Shown: positions 35,201-44,656 of the stretch, one piece after another | Numbering within the stretch: position 1 is the first letter of the stretch | Layout: each line of letters starts with the position of its first letter | Assembly (NCBI GenBank): GCA_965227695.1 | Contig: OZ245760.1 | Coordinates: 1,612,001 to 1,676,000 of the forward strand | Source: UBA1858 sp965227695 | Lineage (GTDB): Bacteria > Pseudomonadota > Gammaproteobacteria > UBA4575 | Direction: 5' to 3' | Length of the DNA: 64,000 nucleotides | Notes under the pieces: model-generated | Database searches by the model: none | What the model saw: the letters and a program-made list of their open reading frames with translations, nothing else | What the model was told of the DNA's origin: nothing | Position numbers and translations under genes: made by a program

Positions 35201-35594
35201 TAATATCATTGCCAATGATCCCATTGCCGGTTATCAAAACCCGATCTTTTTTACGGCCACCGCCATGATAGGAATGATCGCTCTGGCCGGTATTGCCGTG
35301 CGCAATGCGATACTTTTGATTGAGTTTTTACATGTGCGCCTGCGCCGGGGGCAGCCTTTGCGTGAAGCGATATTGCTGGCGGGCACAATCCGCACACGCC
35401 CGATTCTTTTAACGGCGGGAACGGCGATGCTGGCAGCAATTCCCATTACCCTTGATCCTGTCTTTTCAGGGCTTGCCTGGGCACTGATATTTGGTCTGTT
35501 TATATCGACCGCGTTTACATTACTGGTCGTGCCGGTTTCTTATTATCTGGCATATCGTAATGTGCCCAATCATGGTCTGCCCGGTGCAGGCTAA
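32205..35594 (+). CDS. RND multidrug/metal efflux transporter
   Basis: A 1129-residue AcrB-superfamily pump with twelve membrane segments and two periplasmic loops. The proton-relay motif GLVVDDPIVDVEN on TM4 (about residues 424-436) keeps both Asp. It is about 80 residues longer than AcrB; extra sequence lies around residues 890-930 (DQPDTRSSASENQPHALQQR), before the late membrane block. It has no heavy-metal CzcA signature, so it is closer to the drug-pump side. It lies between the outer-membrane factor and adaptor genes. Confidence 0.9.
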   Translation: MESSGQSANKSGFFYRLISLFLTGNVAPFLILLSLIAGIVAISITPREEEPQIVVPIADVHIRAPGLPLEDVERQVSTRLEKLLAQIDGVEHVYSVSKAGQAIVTVRFYVGEDREDSLIKIYNKIYSNIDNVHPDIASWVVKPIEIDDVPIINVSLWSDRPEVIDDYALRRIAEELEIEFQALPDTNQSQVIGGRPRVIRVELDVNALSARQTAVLDVAWALGVSNVRQHAGHFSRADTNLVVEAGDFFQDADDLRHAVVNVVDGIPVYLQDVATVTDGPAEQSTYTWIGFGPASSQVTVPAGNQLYPAVHIAVAKKKGSNAVEVAERVERRLQEFKDSHFPQGVYATVTRNYGDTANDKVNELLEALIVAIIIVVGLIAMTLGWREGLIIAAAVPITFSLTLIINYWAGYTINRVTLFALILSLGLVVDDPIVDVENIYRHLRLKRESALNAVKTAMIEVMPPIVLSTLAVVVAFLPLMFITGMMGPYMRPMALNVPVAMIMSTLVAITITPWLTYHALRNNVNKKQDTHAKPVEQSLLYSLYSRVLGPLLDNTRRAWLLLIATMILFMIAASLVVGRAVPLKLLPFDNKNELQIIINPKEGTTLERTDAIVREMTSILLATPEVKNVHTYTGLASPMDFNGLVRHYFLRQGPQAADIRINLADKFQRKMQSHEIALRLRDALEQVAKNNDTRIAIVEVPPGPPVLSTITAEIYAQPGTDYDTMQQAAHVLAHRLSQEIGVSDVDTSVEDDTEKIMFVTDQQKAALSGIATQDIANTLQLALSGHEVSRLHIADEVNPIPIQLHLNRADRSGLEQIKALAVKGRPGITKVSEDGGVNNAPTPMVRLGELGTLEHLPLEKSIHHKNLQRVAFVYAEAVGRAPAEIVADVAADLQLDDQPDTRSSASENQPHALQQRHYLANGAGIPWSLPEGVNIEWFGEGELNITKDVFIDLGIAFAVALIGIYMLLVYQTHSYVMPLILMISIPLTVIGIVPGFWILNIIANDPIAGYQNPIFFTATAMIGMIALAGIAVRNAILLIEFLHVRLRRGQPLREAILLAGTIRTRPILLTAGTAMLAAIPITLDPVFSGLAWALIFGLFISTAFTLLVVPVSYYLAYRNVPNHGLPGAG

Positions 35595-35623
35595 TAAAAA
35601 AATGTTAGTGTCACGGTGAAAAC

Positions 35624-36676
35624 ATGAAAAAAATACTTATTACAATTGCCGCAATACTTGCAGTGATCATTAGCATCATGTGGCTGTCGGGTGCGTTTGA
35701 CAAAAAAATAGATCCTGACCAAGAGGTGCCAACTCAACCCGCTTCTGTTGCGCAAGAAAATATTGTGCAGGTATCAAAACGTCATGGACAGCTGAGTGAA
35801 TGGGTGAGTGGCACACTCGTCTCGGCGCGTCACACCACGGTGGCATCGCGCGTGATGGCAAAAGCAGAAGAGGTCCTGGTGCGTGCCGGCGATAGTGTCG
35901 TGCAGGGACAGGGGCTCATTCAGCTTGATGCGCGTGATCTGCGTGCAAAGGTAGAACAGGTTCAACAGGCACTGCAGGCGGCCATCACAAAAAGACAGCT
36001 GGCACTGACTGAGAAAGACCGGCACCAGCGTCTGCTCCAGGAAAACGCTGTTTCAAGAGAACGTTATGACCAATCAGTAGCTGCTTACCAGGTTGCCTCA
36101 TCCGAAGTGCAGCGTGTTCGACTGCAGCTCGCAGAAGCAAAAACAGCCTTATCCTATACCCTGATTGAATCCTCGGTGAATGGAAAAATTATTGACCGCC
36201 TGATCGAACCGGGTGATACCGTCGTACCGGGAAAAGCATTACTGCGCATTTATGATCCAAGCGTATTACGCGTTGAAGTGCCTGTTCGTGAAACCCTGGC
36301 AATCCATCTGACAGTGGGTGAAGTGTTGCAGGTAAACATTCCAGCAGTCAATCAAACTGTGGAAGGTGTGATTGATGAAATTGTGCCATTTGCGGAAGCA
36401 GGGGCACGCACTTTGCTGATTAAACTGACATTGCCTTACCATGAAAATTTTCTGGCGGGGATGTTTGCCAAGGTGGAAATCCCATCAGGTCAGGCGATCT
36501 ATCTGGCAATTCCAAAGCATGCCATTGAAGGGATTGGCCAATTGGAGTTTGTCAATGTAGTGACAGAGGCAGGAGACACACAAAGGCGTATGGTCACAAC
36601 AGGCAAACAGCTCGATCAAAACACTATCGAAGTACTCAGCGGGCTGGCTGCAGATGAAAAAGTTTTGCTGCCATAA
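35624..36676 (+). CDS. RND efflux periplasmic adaptor (MFP) subunit
   Basis: A 350-residue HlyD/AcrA-like adaptor. N-terminal membrane anchor (about 5-24), a biotinyl-lipoyl half (VASRVMAKAEEVLVRAGDSV), an alpha-hairpin (about 105-160), and a beta-barrel (DRLIEPGDTVVPGKALLRIY). It bridges the RND pump and outer channel. It is the third gene here; adaptor genes more often come first. Confidence 0.9.
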   Translation: MKKILITIAAILAVIISIMWLSGAFDKKIDPDQEVPTQPASVAQENIVQVSKRHGQLSEWVSGTLVSARHTTVASRVMAKAEEVLVRAGDSVVQGQGLIQLDARDLRAKVEQVQQALQAAITKRQLALTEKDRHQRLLQENAVSRERYDQSVAAYQVASSEVQRVRLQLAEAKTALSYTLIESSVNGKIIDRLIEPGDTVVPGKALLRIYDPSVLRVEVPVRETLAIHLTVGEVLQVNIPAVNQTVEGVIDEIVPFAEAGARTLLIKLTLPYHENFLAGMFAKVEIPSGQAIYLAIPKHAIEGIGQLEFVNVVTEAGDTQRRMVTTGKQLDQNTIEVLSGLAADEKVLLP

Positions 36677-36734
36677 GGTATGTTAAGTCCCGTCAGGTAT
36701 GCCGATGGCATGGTGTGATGGAATGTAAGCCAGG

Positions 36735-39170
36735 TTAGTTGTTTGCTTTTTTATCATCTTTAAGGCTACTGAATTTTTGACGCTTGTCAGCCAGTGCAAT
36801 TAATTGTTGCTGCACTTTGTAGTTAATTGTATCAGGCGCAAACTGGCCCCCGGCATCACGCTGACCTGCTTCTGCACCGGTTAATACGTGCAGGCAATCT
36901 TCAATGCGGTCGGCGGAATAAATGGCAAACTGGCCCGCCGCGACGGCATCCAGAACATTTTGCCGTAGCATCAGATGCCTGACATTGGCTTGCGGAATGA
37001 TGACACCCTGGGTGCCGTTAAGACCACGCGACTGACATATCTCGAAAAAACCCTCAATTTTCTGGTTAACGCCACCAATCGCCTGTATTTGACCGTGCTG
37101 GTTGACGGAGCCGGTAATGGCGATGGACTGTTTGATGGGGACTCCTGCCAACGCTGACAATAACGCACACAACTCTGCGGCTGAGGCGCTATCACCTTCC
37201 ACCGGACCATAGGACTGCTCAAACACCAGACTGGCGGAAAGTGAAAGGGGATGATCGGGTGCATAATGTGACGCAATAAAATTAGATAAAATTAACACGC
37301 CCTTGGAATGAATGGGGCCTCCCAATTCCACTTCGCGTTCTATATCAATGACTTTGCCGGCTCCCAGAGAATAACGTGCGGTAATGCGGGCCGGGTGTCC
37401 AAAATAAAAATCACCCATCTGAATAATCGTCAGACCGTTCACCTGGCCGACCGCCTCACCCTGTGTATCAATCATGATCGTTTTGTCCATAATGCCACGC
37501 ACAATCTGATCATGAAACCGGCTTTTACGCTGTCGTCGTCCTTCAATGGCCCGGGTGACATGGTCAACACTTATCACTTCATGCTTTTGCTGGCTGCTCC
37601 AGTAATGTGCTTCACGCACAATATCAGCCAGGCGTCGTATACGCGTGGACAGTCTCCCGGAGTCACCGGCAATACGTGAGCTTTCTTCAATAATTCTTTC
37701 AATGGCCTGCTTATTGATAGGCTTAAGATTTTCCTGGCGTGCAACAGTGGAGATCAGTCTGGCAAAGTGCAATATGTTTATGTCGTTACGTTCCATATCA
37801 TTTTCAAAGTCTGCCGCGACTTTAAACAGCTCGAGAAATTCCGGATCGTAGGTCTGTAGCAGGTAATAGGTGAGTTGATCGCCGATTAACACGACTTTAA
37901 TGTCAAGTGGGATCGGTTCTGGTTCTATCGATACCGTGCTCATAAGACTATAAGCCTGGGCAATTGATTTTATATCGATCTGCTGGGCATTAAGCGCACG
38001 TTTCAGGCCATCCCATGCAAATGGTTGTTCAAGAATTTTGCGTACATCAATGATCAGATAACCGCCATTGGCGCGGTGCAATGCTCCTGCGCGTATTAAT
38101 GTAAAATCAGTAAACAGCGTGCCCATCGATGCGACGTGTTCAATCTGACCAACCAGGTAAGGGTAGGTCGGATGATCCTCAACAACGACCGGTGCACCTT
38201 CCATCTTGCTGCAATCAACAATCAGATTCACGGCATAACGGTGCGAAATTGAAGACAGCATATCTTCGTAACCATCCGACTCAGCCTGTATGCCAGGTCC
38301 CGTCGGCGGTTTAATACGCGGTTGTTTAAACAGATCGACATTGTTAACAATGTCCTGTTTCAGGTCCTGAAGAAATTCAACAATCTTTGCATGGTGCGCA
38401 TAGCGTTCCAGCAACTCTTCGATCAGTGTGCTGACTGCAAAAGAAGCGACTTCATCATTAAGTTGCCGGATTTTTTCATGCAGCTGTCTTTCCCGGTGCG
38501 GGATCGTGCGCAACATTTTGCGTAATTCAATTTCCAGTTTGCCGGATTCCTGTTGTAATCTGCTCTGCTCATCTTCAGGCAATTCCTGGTATTGCTTGGG
38601 GGTGATCAGTTTGCCATCCACCAGGGGGATAAAGTTAAATCCGGTAACAGACTGAACAATGCGAAATCCGGCTTCCTGTGCATGCTTTTGCATTTGCTCA
38701 AAAGCCTGCTCCTGTTCTTCCGAGGCAATTTTTTCAATCGCCTGGCGTTGCTCATGATAATCTTCACTTTCAAATGCTGCAGAAATTGCCGCCTGGGCAT
38801 CTTCTATCAGGCGCTCAACCTGGTCGCGAAACAGGCGGCCTTTGCCTGCAGGTAATTCAATGGCTTTCGGCTTGCGTGGCTCATCGAAGTTATTGACATA
38901 GCACCAGTCAGAGGGTGTGCGACGTCTGGCGGCTTTTTTAAGCAGACAGTTTTTGATGAAAGTGTGTCGGCCGGTCCCTTCGCTGCCTAGTGCAAAAATA
39001 TTAAATCCCTGCAGGCTAAGTTCAGAGCCGAGTTCGATGGCTTCAACGGCACGTTCCTGGCCTATGAAATCATTCAGTGCTTCAAGGTCATGACTGGTCC
39101 TGAACCCTGGCTGGTCAATCGTGCAATGCTGGTAGAGTGACTGTAAGGGGAGTGCCTGTACGGGTTTCAT
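36735..39170 (-). CDS. Lon-family ATP-dependent protease (LonB-like, AAA_32)
   Basis: An 811-residue protein. An N-terminal AAA-related domain has a P-loop variant LGSEGTGRHTFIKN (about residues 56-69, Arg-His in place of Lys-Ser/Thr), followed by a coiled-coil region (about 130-290), an ATPase core, and a C-terminal S16 protease domain. The catalytic Ser lies in PVEGDSASAAEL (near 658) and the Lys in VPIKQSIAITGSV (near 680). It belongs to the Lon-like group separate from housekeeping Lon. It stands alone, convergent with the RND operon. Confidence 0.88.
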   Translation of the reverse strand: MKPVQALPLQSLYQHCTIDQPGFRTSHDLEALNDFIGQERAVEAIELGSELSLQGFNIFALGSEGTGRHTFIKNCLLKKAARRRTPSDWCYVNNFDEPRKPKAIELPAGKGRLFRDQVERLIEDAQAAISAAFESEDYHEQRQAIEKIASEEQEQAFEQMQKHAQEAGFRIVQSVTGFNFIPLVDGKLITPKQYQELPEDEQSRLQQESGKLEIELRKMLRTIPHRERQLHEKIRQLNDEVASFAVSTLIEELLERYAHHAKIVEFLQDLKQDIVNNVDLFKQPRIKPPTGPGIQAESDGYEDMLSSISHRYAVNLIVDCSKMEGAPVVVEDHPTYPYLVGQIEHVASMGTLFTDFTLIRAGALHRANGGYLIIDVRKILEQPFAWDGLKRALNAQQIDIKSIAQAYSLMSTVSIEPEPIPLDIKVVLIGDQLTYYLLQTYDPEFLELFKVAADFENDMERNDINILHFARLISTVARQENLKPINKQAIERIIEESSRIAGDSGRLSTRIRRLADIVREAHYWSSQQKHEVISVDHVTRAIEGRRQRKSRFHDQIVRGIMDKTIMIDTQGEAVGQVNGLTIIQMGDFYFGHPARITARYSLGAGKVIDIEREVELGGPIHSKGVLILSNFIASHYAPDHPLSLSASLVFEQSYGPVEGDSASAAELCALLSALAGVPIKQSIAITGSVNQHGQIQAIGGVNQKIEGFFEICQSRGLNGTQGVIIPQANVRHLMLRQNVLDAVAAGQFAIYSADRIEDCLHVLTGAEAGQRDAGGQFAPDTINYKVQQQLIALADKRQKFSSLKDDKKANN

Positions 39171-39329
39171 GATTATGTATCAATGGTTTTATATTGTTTG
39201 ACTGGTTTTTCGCCTGGACGGAATGACATAATACAGGGCATGACAGAATTGTTAAGGTGTCACTGGCATCTCGGTTTATTGTTTCATGCGAATACTCCGG
39301 GCTGTTCCCGCCTTTAGTTAAATTTAAAG

Positions 39330-39734
39330 TTAAAGCGGCTCAAACGCTTTTTTCCAAAGTTTCCTGGTCTCGGTCAGCATGCTGTAATGATGCTTTTTAA
39401 TTCGTTCATGGGCATCGGCCAGCTTCTCATGATCGCTGGCCTGCTGCTCGTGGCTGTGTTTCCATTGCTGATCTGTTTTATTTTCGTTTAGTTTTGCTTC
39501 TGTGCCAATTGCCAGTTCATGTGCTTTTAATCTTTGCCTGTTTTCCCACACTTTGTCACTATGTGTCTGTGCGGCTTCAAGACAATCCAGTAGCATGGCC
39601 TCAACATCATCCAGGTCTGACAGGGCGCGTTTAATTTCATTTTTCCAGACGTCAACATCAGCCATCCATGTTTCATAGTCCCGGTGCCAGACTGTATGTT
39701 GTTCATGCATCTTTTGTTGAGTCGATTTACTCAT
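39330..39734 (-). CDS. Hypothetical coiled-coil protein
   Basis: A 134-residue, highly charged and helical protein (LDDVEAMLLDCLEAAQTHSD, HEKLADAHERIKKHHYSM), rich in His, Glu and Lys and with no membrane segment or signal. It probably forms a helical bundle; I recognise no family. An FNR-like box lies about 65 bases upstream. Confidence 0.6.
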   Translation of the reverse strand: MSKSTQQKMHEQHTVWHRDYETWMADVDVWKNEIKRALSDLDDVEAMLLDCLEAAQTHSDKVWENRQRLKAHELAIGTEAKLNENKTDQQWKHSHEQQASDHEKLADAHERIKKHHYSMLTETRKLWKKAFEPL

Positions 39735-39798
39735 AGTTGCTTATTAATCTGATTTCTGATTCTTTCTCGATATCTAATCGAATTTGTCGGAGAGGTGC

Positions 39799-39812
39799 TT
39801 GACTTAAATCAA
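39799..39812. promoter_or_regulatory. FNR-like box between the coiled-coil and ABC genes
   Basis: TTGACTTAAATCAA has one mismatch to the FNR consensus. It lies 65 bases before the minus-strand coiled-coil gene and 187 before the ABC operon. Confidence 0.5.
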
Positions 39813-39917
39813 AATTCAATAATGTATGGTGCGAATATTCTTACTCGTGATGGTACTTTTAAGCGGTTTTATTTAGTGCTTGTATTTAATATAAACATTT
39901 GCTGGCAATGTGATGAT

Positions 39918-39931
39918 ATGATTTAAGTCAA
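39918..39931. promoter_or_regulatory. Second FNR-like box, before the ABC operon
   Basis: ATGATTTAAGTCAA matches eight of the ten conserved FNR positions and lies 68 bases before the ABC ATPase start. Confidence 0.35.
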
Positions 39932-39998
39932 TCATTTTCAGGACTGTATTCTGTAGGATTGGCAGTTAAACCCACTCATTTTTTTAATTGAGGCATCG

Positions 39999-40715
39999 TT
40001 GCCAATGCATGCTGATCCTGTCTTACGTACCGATGCGATTGAAAAGGTTTATCACACGGGTGAAGTTGAAATTTATGCCTTGCGCGGGGTCAGTATAGAA
40101 TTTTACCAGTCTGAATTTGTTGTTTTGCTGGGTGCATCTGGTAGTGGAAAGTCGACACTGCTTAATATTATTGGTGCACTTGATACTCCATCCTCCGGAA
40201 AGGTTTTTTATCGCCAGCAGGAACTGACTGGCTATAATGCAAAACAGTTAACCCAATTCAGACGCGACAATGTCGGATTTGTGTTTCAGTTTTACAACCT
40301 GATTCCAAGTCTTACAGCGATTGAAAATGTGGCACTGGTGACAGAAATCGCCACAGATCCGATGGATGCCAAAGATGCACTGGCATTGGTAGGTCTGGAG
40401 CAACGCATGGATCATTTTCCTGCGCAGTTATCAGGAGGTGAACAGCAACGTGTGGCCATTGCCCGTGCGATTGCCAAAAAGCCTTCAATCCTTCTATGTG
40501 ACGAGCCTACCGGAGCACTGGACAGTCAGACCGGCACTCTGGTGTTAGAAGCGATTGATACCGTCAACCGCGAAGTTGGCACCACGACGATTCTGATTAC
40601 ACATAATGTGACCGTTGGCAATATGGCTGATCGTGCGATGACTCTATCCGATGGTAAAGTCGCCTCCGTAATTAACAATGAAACCCGTTGCGCGGCGCGT
40701 GATCTGCGATGGTGA
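39999..40715 (+). CDS. ABC transporter ATP-binding protein (MacB/LolD type)
   Basis: A 238-residue ATPase of the macrolide/lipoprotein export class. Walker A GASGSGKSTLLN near residue 46, VGFVFQFYNLIPSLTA (the class Q-loop), signature LSGGEQQRVAIARAI near 146, Walker B LLCDEPTGALDS near 166. The TTG at 39999 lies five bases after GAGG; the ATG at 40005 is the alternative start. It overlaps the permease by 7 bases. Confidence 0.9.
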   Translation: MPMHADPVLRTDAIEKVYHTGEVEIYALRGVSIEFYQSEFVVLLGASGSGKSTLLNIIGALDTPSSGKVFYRQQELTGYNAKQLTQFRRDNVGFVFQFYNLIPSLTAIENVALVTEIATDPMDAKDALALVGLEQRMDHFPAQLSGGEQQRVAIARAIAKKPSILLCDEPTGALDSQTGTLVLEAIDTVNREVGTTTILITHNVTVGNMADRAMTLSDGKVASVINNETRCAARDLRW

Positions 40716-43078
40716 TGCGTGCATTAAATAAAAAACTATGGCGTGACTTATGGAAAATACGCGGCCAGGCACTGGCGATTGCCATGGTGGTCGGGTCAGG
40801 CGTGGCTGTCATGGTCATGTCTTTAAGTTCACTCGACTCGCTTAAAGAAACGGCGGCCGCTTACTATGACCGATACCGGTTCGGTGATGTGTTTGCCGGG
40901 GTGGAACGTGCACCGCAACATATGGCAAAAAAAATCTCACAAATACCTGGTGTACAAACCGTACAGACGCGCATTAGTAAATTTGTCACCCTTTCAATAG
41001 ACGGATTTGAAGAGCCGGTCATTGGTCAGATTCATTCTTTACCTGAATCGGGTGAACCTTTACTGAACCGGGTCGCCTTGCGACAGGGACGCAGTGTGAC
41101 ACCCGGCAGTGATGATGAAGTGGTGGTAAGTGAAAACTTTGCCGAAGCGCACCAACTAGAATTGGGCGGCACTCTCAGTGCCATATTAAATGGCAACCAG
41201 CGTCATCTCACCATTGTCGGTTTGGGGCTCTCGCCCGAATTTGTTTATTCAATTGGACCTGGTGCGCTCATGCCTGATGATCAGCGATATGGCGTACTTT
41301 GGATGAGTTATGAGTCACTGGCGGCAGCCTTTGATCTTGAAGGGGCTTTTAACTATGTATCAATCGCTTTATTGCGTGAGGCGAATCCAAAGCAGGTCAT
41401 CAGTCAGCTGGATGTAATGCTCGAACGCTACGGCAGCGTGGGCGCGATCAGTCGCGAGGATCAGATATCCAACTGGTTTTTGGAAAATGAATTCAGACAA
41501 CTGAAGAATATGGCAGAAACATTACCGGTCATATTTATTCTGGTTGCGGCTTTTTTAACGCAAATGGTGCTGGCCCGGCTGATTTCCATTGAGCGCAGCG
41601 AAATTGGCTTACTTAAAGCATTTGGCTATAGCAGCGTGCGCATTGGCTGGCATTACTTTTTGATGGTGGTCATCATTACATGCGTGGGTATTTTACTGGG
41701 CTGGGCTATTGGATTATGGCTTGGTCATATTAATACTGAACTTTATGCAGCATTTTTTAAATTTCCATTTTTATATTTCCGGCCAGGGTTTTCGACCTTT
41801 GTACTTAGCGGTGGCATCACCCTGGTGGCCGCTGTGATTGGCACCGGCCGCGCGGTATCGCGCGCAAGTGCATTGCCACCGGCAGAAGCCATGCGGCCTC
41901 CTGCACCCCCTGTTTTTAAAAGGCATACTGCGAAAGATAATCCGTTATTTGCCTGGCTTGATCAGTCCACACGTATCATTTTGCGCCAGATTGTACGCTG
42001 GCCCCTGCGTTCATTGTTAACCAGCCTGGGCATTGCCATGTCGGTGGGGGTATTAATCATGTCGTTTCAGTGGGCCGATTCGATCAGTGCGATTATTGAT
42101 ACTTATTTCTATAAAGCACAGCGACAGGATGTCACTCTGACGTTTGCTGAAACAGAAAAACACACAGTGTTACACGAGGCCAGGCACCTGCCGGGGGTGA
42201 TGCTCACCGAACCGGCACGCATGATTAGTGCGGAATTCACTGCAGGACATCGATTTCATCGTGGTGCGGTCAATGGTATTTCACAGAACGCAAGTTTAAC
42301 CCCCATTTATGATAACCAGCGTGGCCTGATATCTATTCCGCGTGACGGGGTGGTTGTGGCCAGTGCACTGGCAGAAAAATTACAGATCGGGGTGGGCGAT
42401 AATATACACATTAAATTACTGGAAGGGCGGCGCCCCAATGTTTCGTTACCCGTCGTGGATGTTATTGAAACATACATTGGCATGCCCGTTTACATGGCAC
42501 TGAATGCATTAAACCGCGTGATGAAAGAGCCGCAGCAGGTCGACATGGTGCATTTGAAAGTAGACCAGAATCAGCAGCAACAATTATTTAAAACATTAAA
42601 ACAGACCCCGAAAGTATCGGCAGTGATGGTCAAGCAGGGTGCGGTGCAGACATTTGAAGACACCCTGGCAGAAACGATACTTATTTTTGCCTCGTTTTTT
42701 ACCATGTTTGCCTGCGCGCTGGCATTTGGGCTGGTTTATAACAGTACACGCATCGCACTTTCCGAGCGTGGTCGCGAGTTGGCCACATTGCGCGTGCTGG
42801 GTTTTTCAAATGCAGAAATTTCTTATATTTTACTGGGAGAAATGGCGTTATTTATTGTCGTGAGCCTGCCGCTTGGTTGCGTGGCCGGCTACGGTTTGGC
42901 GCGTTTGATTGTCAGTTTGATGGATAATGAACTTTACCGTGTCCCGGTGATTATTTTTCCTGACAGCTATGGCTGGTCAATGAGCATCATTTTACTGGCC
43001 GCCGTAGTGTCGGCCACTATTGTGCAATCTAAAATAAGCCGGCTTAATTTACTGGAAGTATTAAAAACACGGGAGTAA
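40709..43078 (+). CDS. FtsX-family ABC transporter permease
   Basis: A 789-residue permease with two MacB/FtsX units. A periplasmic MacB-like domain follows the first membrane segment; three membrane segments (about 270-390) close the first half. A second membrane segment begins near 440 (SLGIAMSVGVLIMSFQ), followed by another periplasmic domain and a final FtsX block (about 655-780, FGLVYNSTRIALSERGRELA). It likely drives substrates out of the inner membrane with the ATPase and the following adaptor. Confidence 0.9.
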   Translation: MVMRALNKKLWRDLWKIRGQALAIAMVVGSGVAVMVMSLSSLDSLKETAAAYYDRYRFGDVFAGVERAPQHMAKKISQIPGVQTVQTRISKFVTLSIDGFEEPVIGQIHSLPESGEPLLNRVALRQGRSVTPGSDDEVVVSENFAEAHQLELGGTLSAILNGNQRHLTIVGLGLSPEFVYSIGPGALMPDDQRYGVLWMSYESLAAAFDLEGAFNYVSIALLREANPKQVISQLDVMLERYGSVGAISREDQISNWFLENEFRQLKNMAETLPVIFILVAAFLTQMVLARLISIERSEIGLLKAFGYSSVRIGWHYFLMVVIITCVGILLGWAIGLWLGHINTELYAAFFKFPFLYFRPGFSTFVLSGGITLVAAVIGTGRAVSRASALPPAEAMRPPAPPVFKRHTAKDNPLFAWLDQSTRIILRQIVRWPLRSLLTSLGIAMSVGVLIMSFQWADSISAIIDTYFYKAQRQDVTLTFAETEKHTVLHEARHLPGVMLTEPARMISAEFTAGHRFHRGAVNGISQNASLTPIYDNQRGLISIPRDGVVVASALAEKLQIGVGDNIHIKLLEGRRPNVSLPVVDVIETYIGMPVYMALNALNRVMKEPQQVDMVHLKVDQNQQQQLFKTLKQTPKVSAVMVKQGAVQTFEDTLAETILIFASFFTMFACALAFGLVYNSTRIALSERGRELATLRVLGFSNAEISYILLGEMALFIVVSLPLGCVAGYGLARLIVSLMDNELYRVPVIIFPDSYGWSMSIILLAAVVSATIVQSKISRLNLLEVLKTRE

Positions 43079-43087
43079 TAAAAAACA

Positions 43088-44299
43088 ATGGGGATTAAAA
43101 CACGGCGTTTAATGTTCTGGCTGATCGCGGCGGCACTCCTGTTGGCCGGACTATATTATACATTCAAAGAACAGCCCACTTATGTCGATTTGGCCGAGGT
43201 CAGCATCGGGTCGCTACAGGTGAGCATTGCCGAAGAAGGAGAAACCCGCGTACGCGATGTTTATACACTGTCCGCGCCACTGATGGGCAGAGTATTGCGA
43301 CTGGAAGTGGAGGCGGGGGACGATGTGCGTGCCGCAGAAACGATCGTTGCCAATATTGAACCTTCCGACCCCACATTTTTGGATTTGCGCAGTGAAGAAG
43401 AAGCCAAAGCCGCGGTTGAAACATCAAAAGCGCAATTAAGCCTTGCCCGTGCACAGTTAAACCAGGCACAGTCGGAACGTGATTTTGCCTACACTGAGCT
43501 GGAACGCACCCAGCGCCTGATTACACGTAAACTGGTGTCACAGCGCGAGCTTGACCAGGCGTTAAAAGACTACCGAACAAAAACAGCCGCCGTGGAAACC
43601 GCGCTGGCTTCAATCAAAGCGCGCCAGTCTGAACTGGCACAGGCCAAAGCACGCCTGGTTTCACCATTAGATGTGCAAAATACCCAGCAAGGTTGCGACT
43701 GTCTTCCTGTATTGGCACCAACCAGCGGCAAAGTCTTGCGCGTGTTACATGAAAGTGAAGGAATTGTTCAGGCCGGAGAAGTACTGCTTGAAATAGGCGA
43801 TACCCGTGATCTTGAAATCGTGGTCGATTTCCTATCCATTGATGCCGTCAAGATACAGCCCGGGCAACGTGTGCGCATTGAAGACTGGGGTGGTGAGCCT
43901 GCACTGAATGGTCTGGTCAAAAAAGTTGAACCCTTTGGCTATACCAAAGTCTCGGCACTGGGCATTGAGGAGCAAAGGGTGGATGTCATTATTGAATTAA
44001 CTGACCCGCATGAACAGTGGCGCTCACTCGGACATGGGTTCCAGGTTGAAGCACACGTGATCTTGTGGGAGCAGGATGAGATACTAAAACTACCCATGAC
44101 GGCTTTATTTCGCGAAAATGGCGAATGGTCGGTGTTTGTCGTGGAAGATGCACGCGCCATTCTTAAAAAAGTCACGCTCGGCAAAACAAATGCATTCGAG
44201 GCACAGATACTTGGTGGCCTGGCAGTGGGCGAGCAGGTGATTCTTCATCCGGGCAATAAAATTACCTCTGGCGCACTGATTGCCAGCAGAACACAATAA
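43088..44299 (+). CDS. HlyD-family periplasmic adaptor
   Basis: A 403-residue adaptor. N-terminal membrane anchor (about 8-27), lipoyl half-motif (TLSAPLMGRVLRLEVEAGDD), a long alpha-hairpin (about 95-190), the second lipoyl half (LAPTSGKVLRVLHESEGIV) and a beta-barrel end. It completes an ATPase-permease-adaptor export operon; an outer-membrane partner is not encoded beside it. Confidence 0.9.
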   Translation: MGIKTRRLMFWLIAAALLLAGLYYTFKEQPTYVDLAEVSIGSLQVSIAEEGETRVRDVYTLSAPLMGRVLRLEVEAGDDVRAAETIVANIEPSDPTFLDLRSEEEAKAAVETSKAQLSLARAQLNQAQSERDFAYTELERTQRLITRKLVSQRELDQALKDYRTKTAAVETALASIKARQSELAQAKARLVSPLDVQNTQQGCDCLPVLAPTSGKVLRVLHESEGIVQAGEVLLEIGDTRDLEIVVDFLSIDAVKIQPGQRVRIEDWGGEPALNGLVKKVEPFGYTKVSALGIEEQRVDVIIELTDPHEQWRSLGHGFQVEAHVILWEQDEILKLPMTALFRENGEWSVFVVEDARAILKKVTLGKTNAFEAQILGGLAVGEQVILHPGNKITSGALIASRTQ

Positions 44300-44555
44300 A
44301 ATAAAGATGATTGGCCTGCAGACAGCAGTGTTCAAAAACAACGCAAAAAACGAACACATAATAACCAAATAAAAACTATAAAAGAATGTGTAACTGTTGA
44401 CGTGAAATTTAGTTATAATCCGCACCCATATCAACAGGCAACGGGCAGTCCGTCTGTTGGTTAATAATAAAACAAAGATCATTAATATTAATATCTTAGA
44501 AAAAATATCTGAAGTATTTTCTTAGTCATAAAACAAGACGAAATGCAGTAACCCC

Positions 44556-44629
44556 GGCGAGTTGGCAGAGTGGTGATGCAGCGGCCTGCAAAGCCGTGTA
44601 CAGCGGTTCGATTCCGCTACTCGCCTCCA
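44556..44629 (+). tRNA. tRNA-Cys (GCA)
   Basis: A 74-base cloverleaf: acceptor GGCGAGT pairing with ACTCGCC, discriminator T, encoded CCA; anticodon stem CGGC/GCCG around loop CTGCAAA with anticodon GCA; T-loop GGTTCGATTCC. Confidence 0.95.
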
Positions 44630-44656
44630 AACATGCGCACTAACGTCATGCGCACA

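Noticed and set aside
44397..44418. Sigma-70 promoter TTGACG ... TATAAT before tRNA-Cys
   Set aside because: The two boxes are only about 11 bases apart, too close for a standard promoter; the TATAAT alone may be real.
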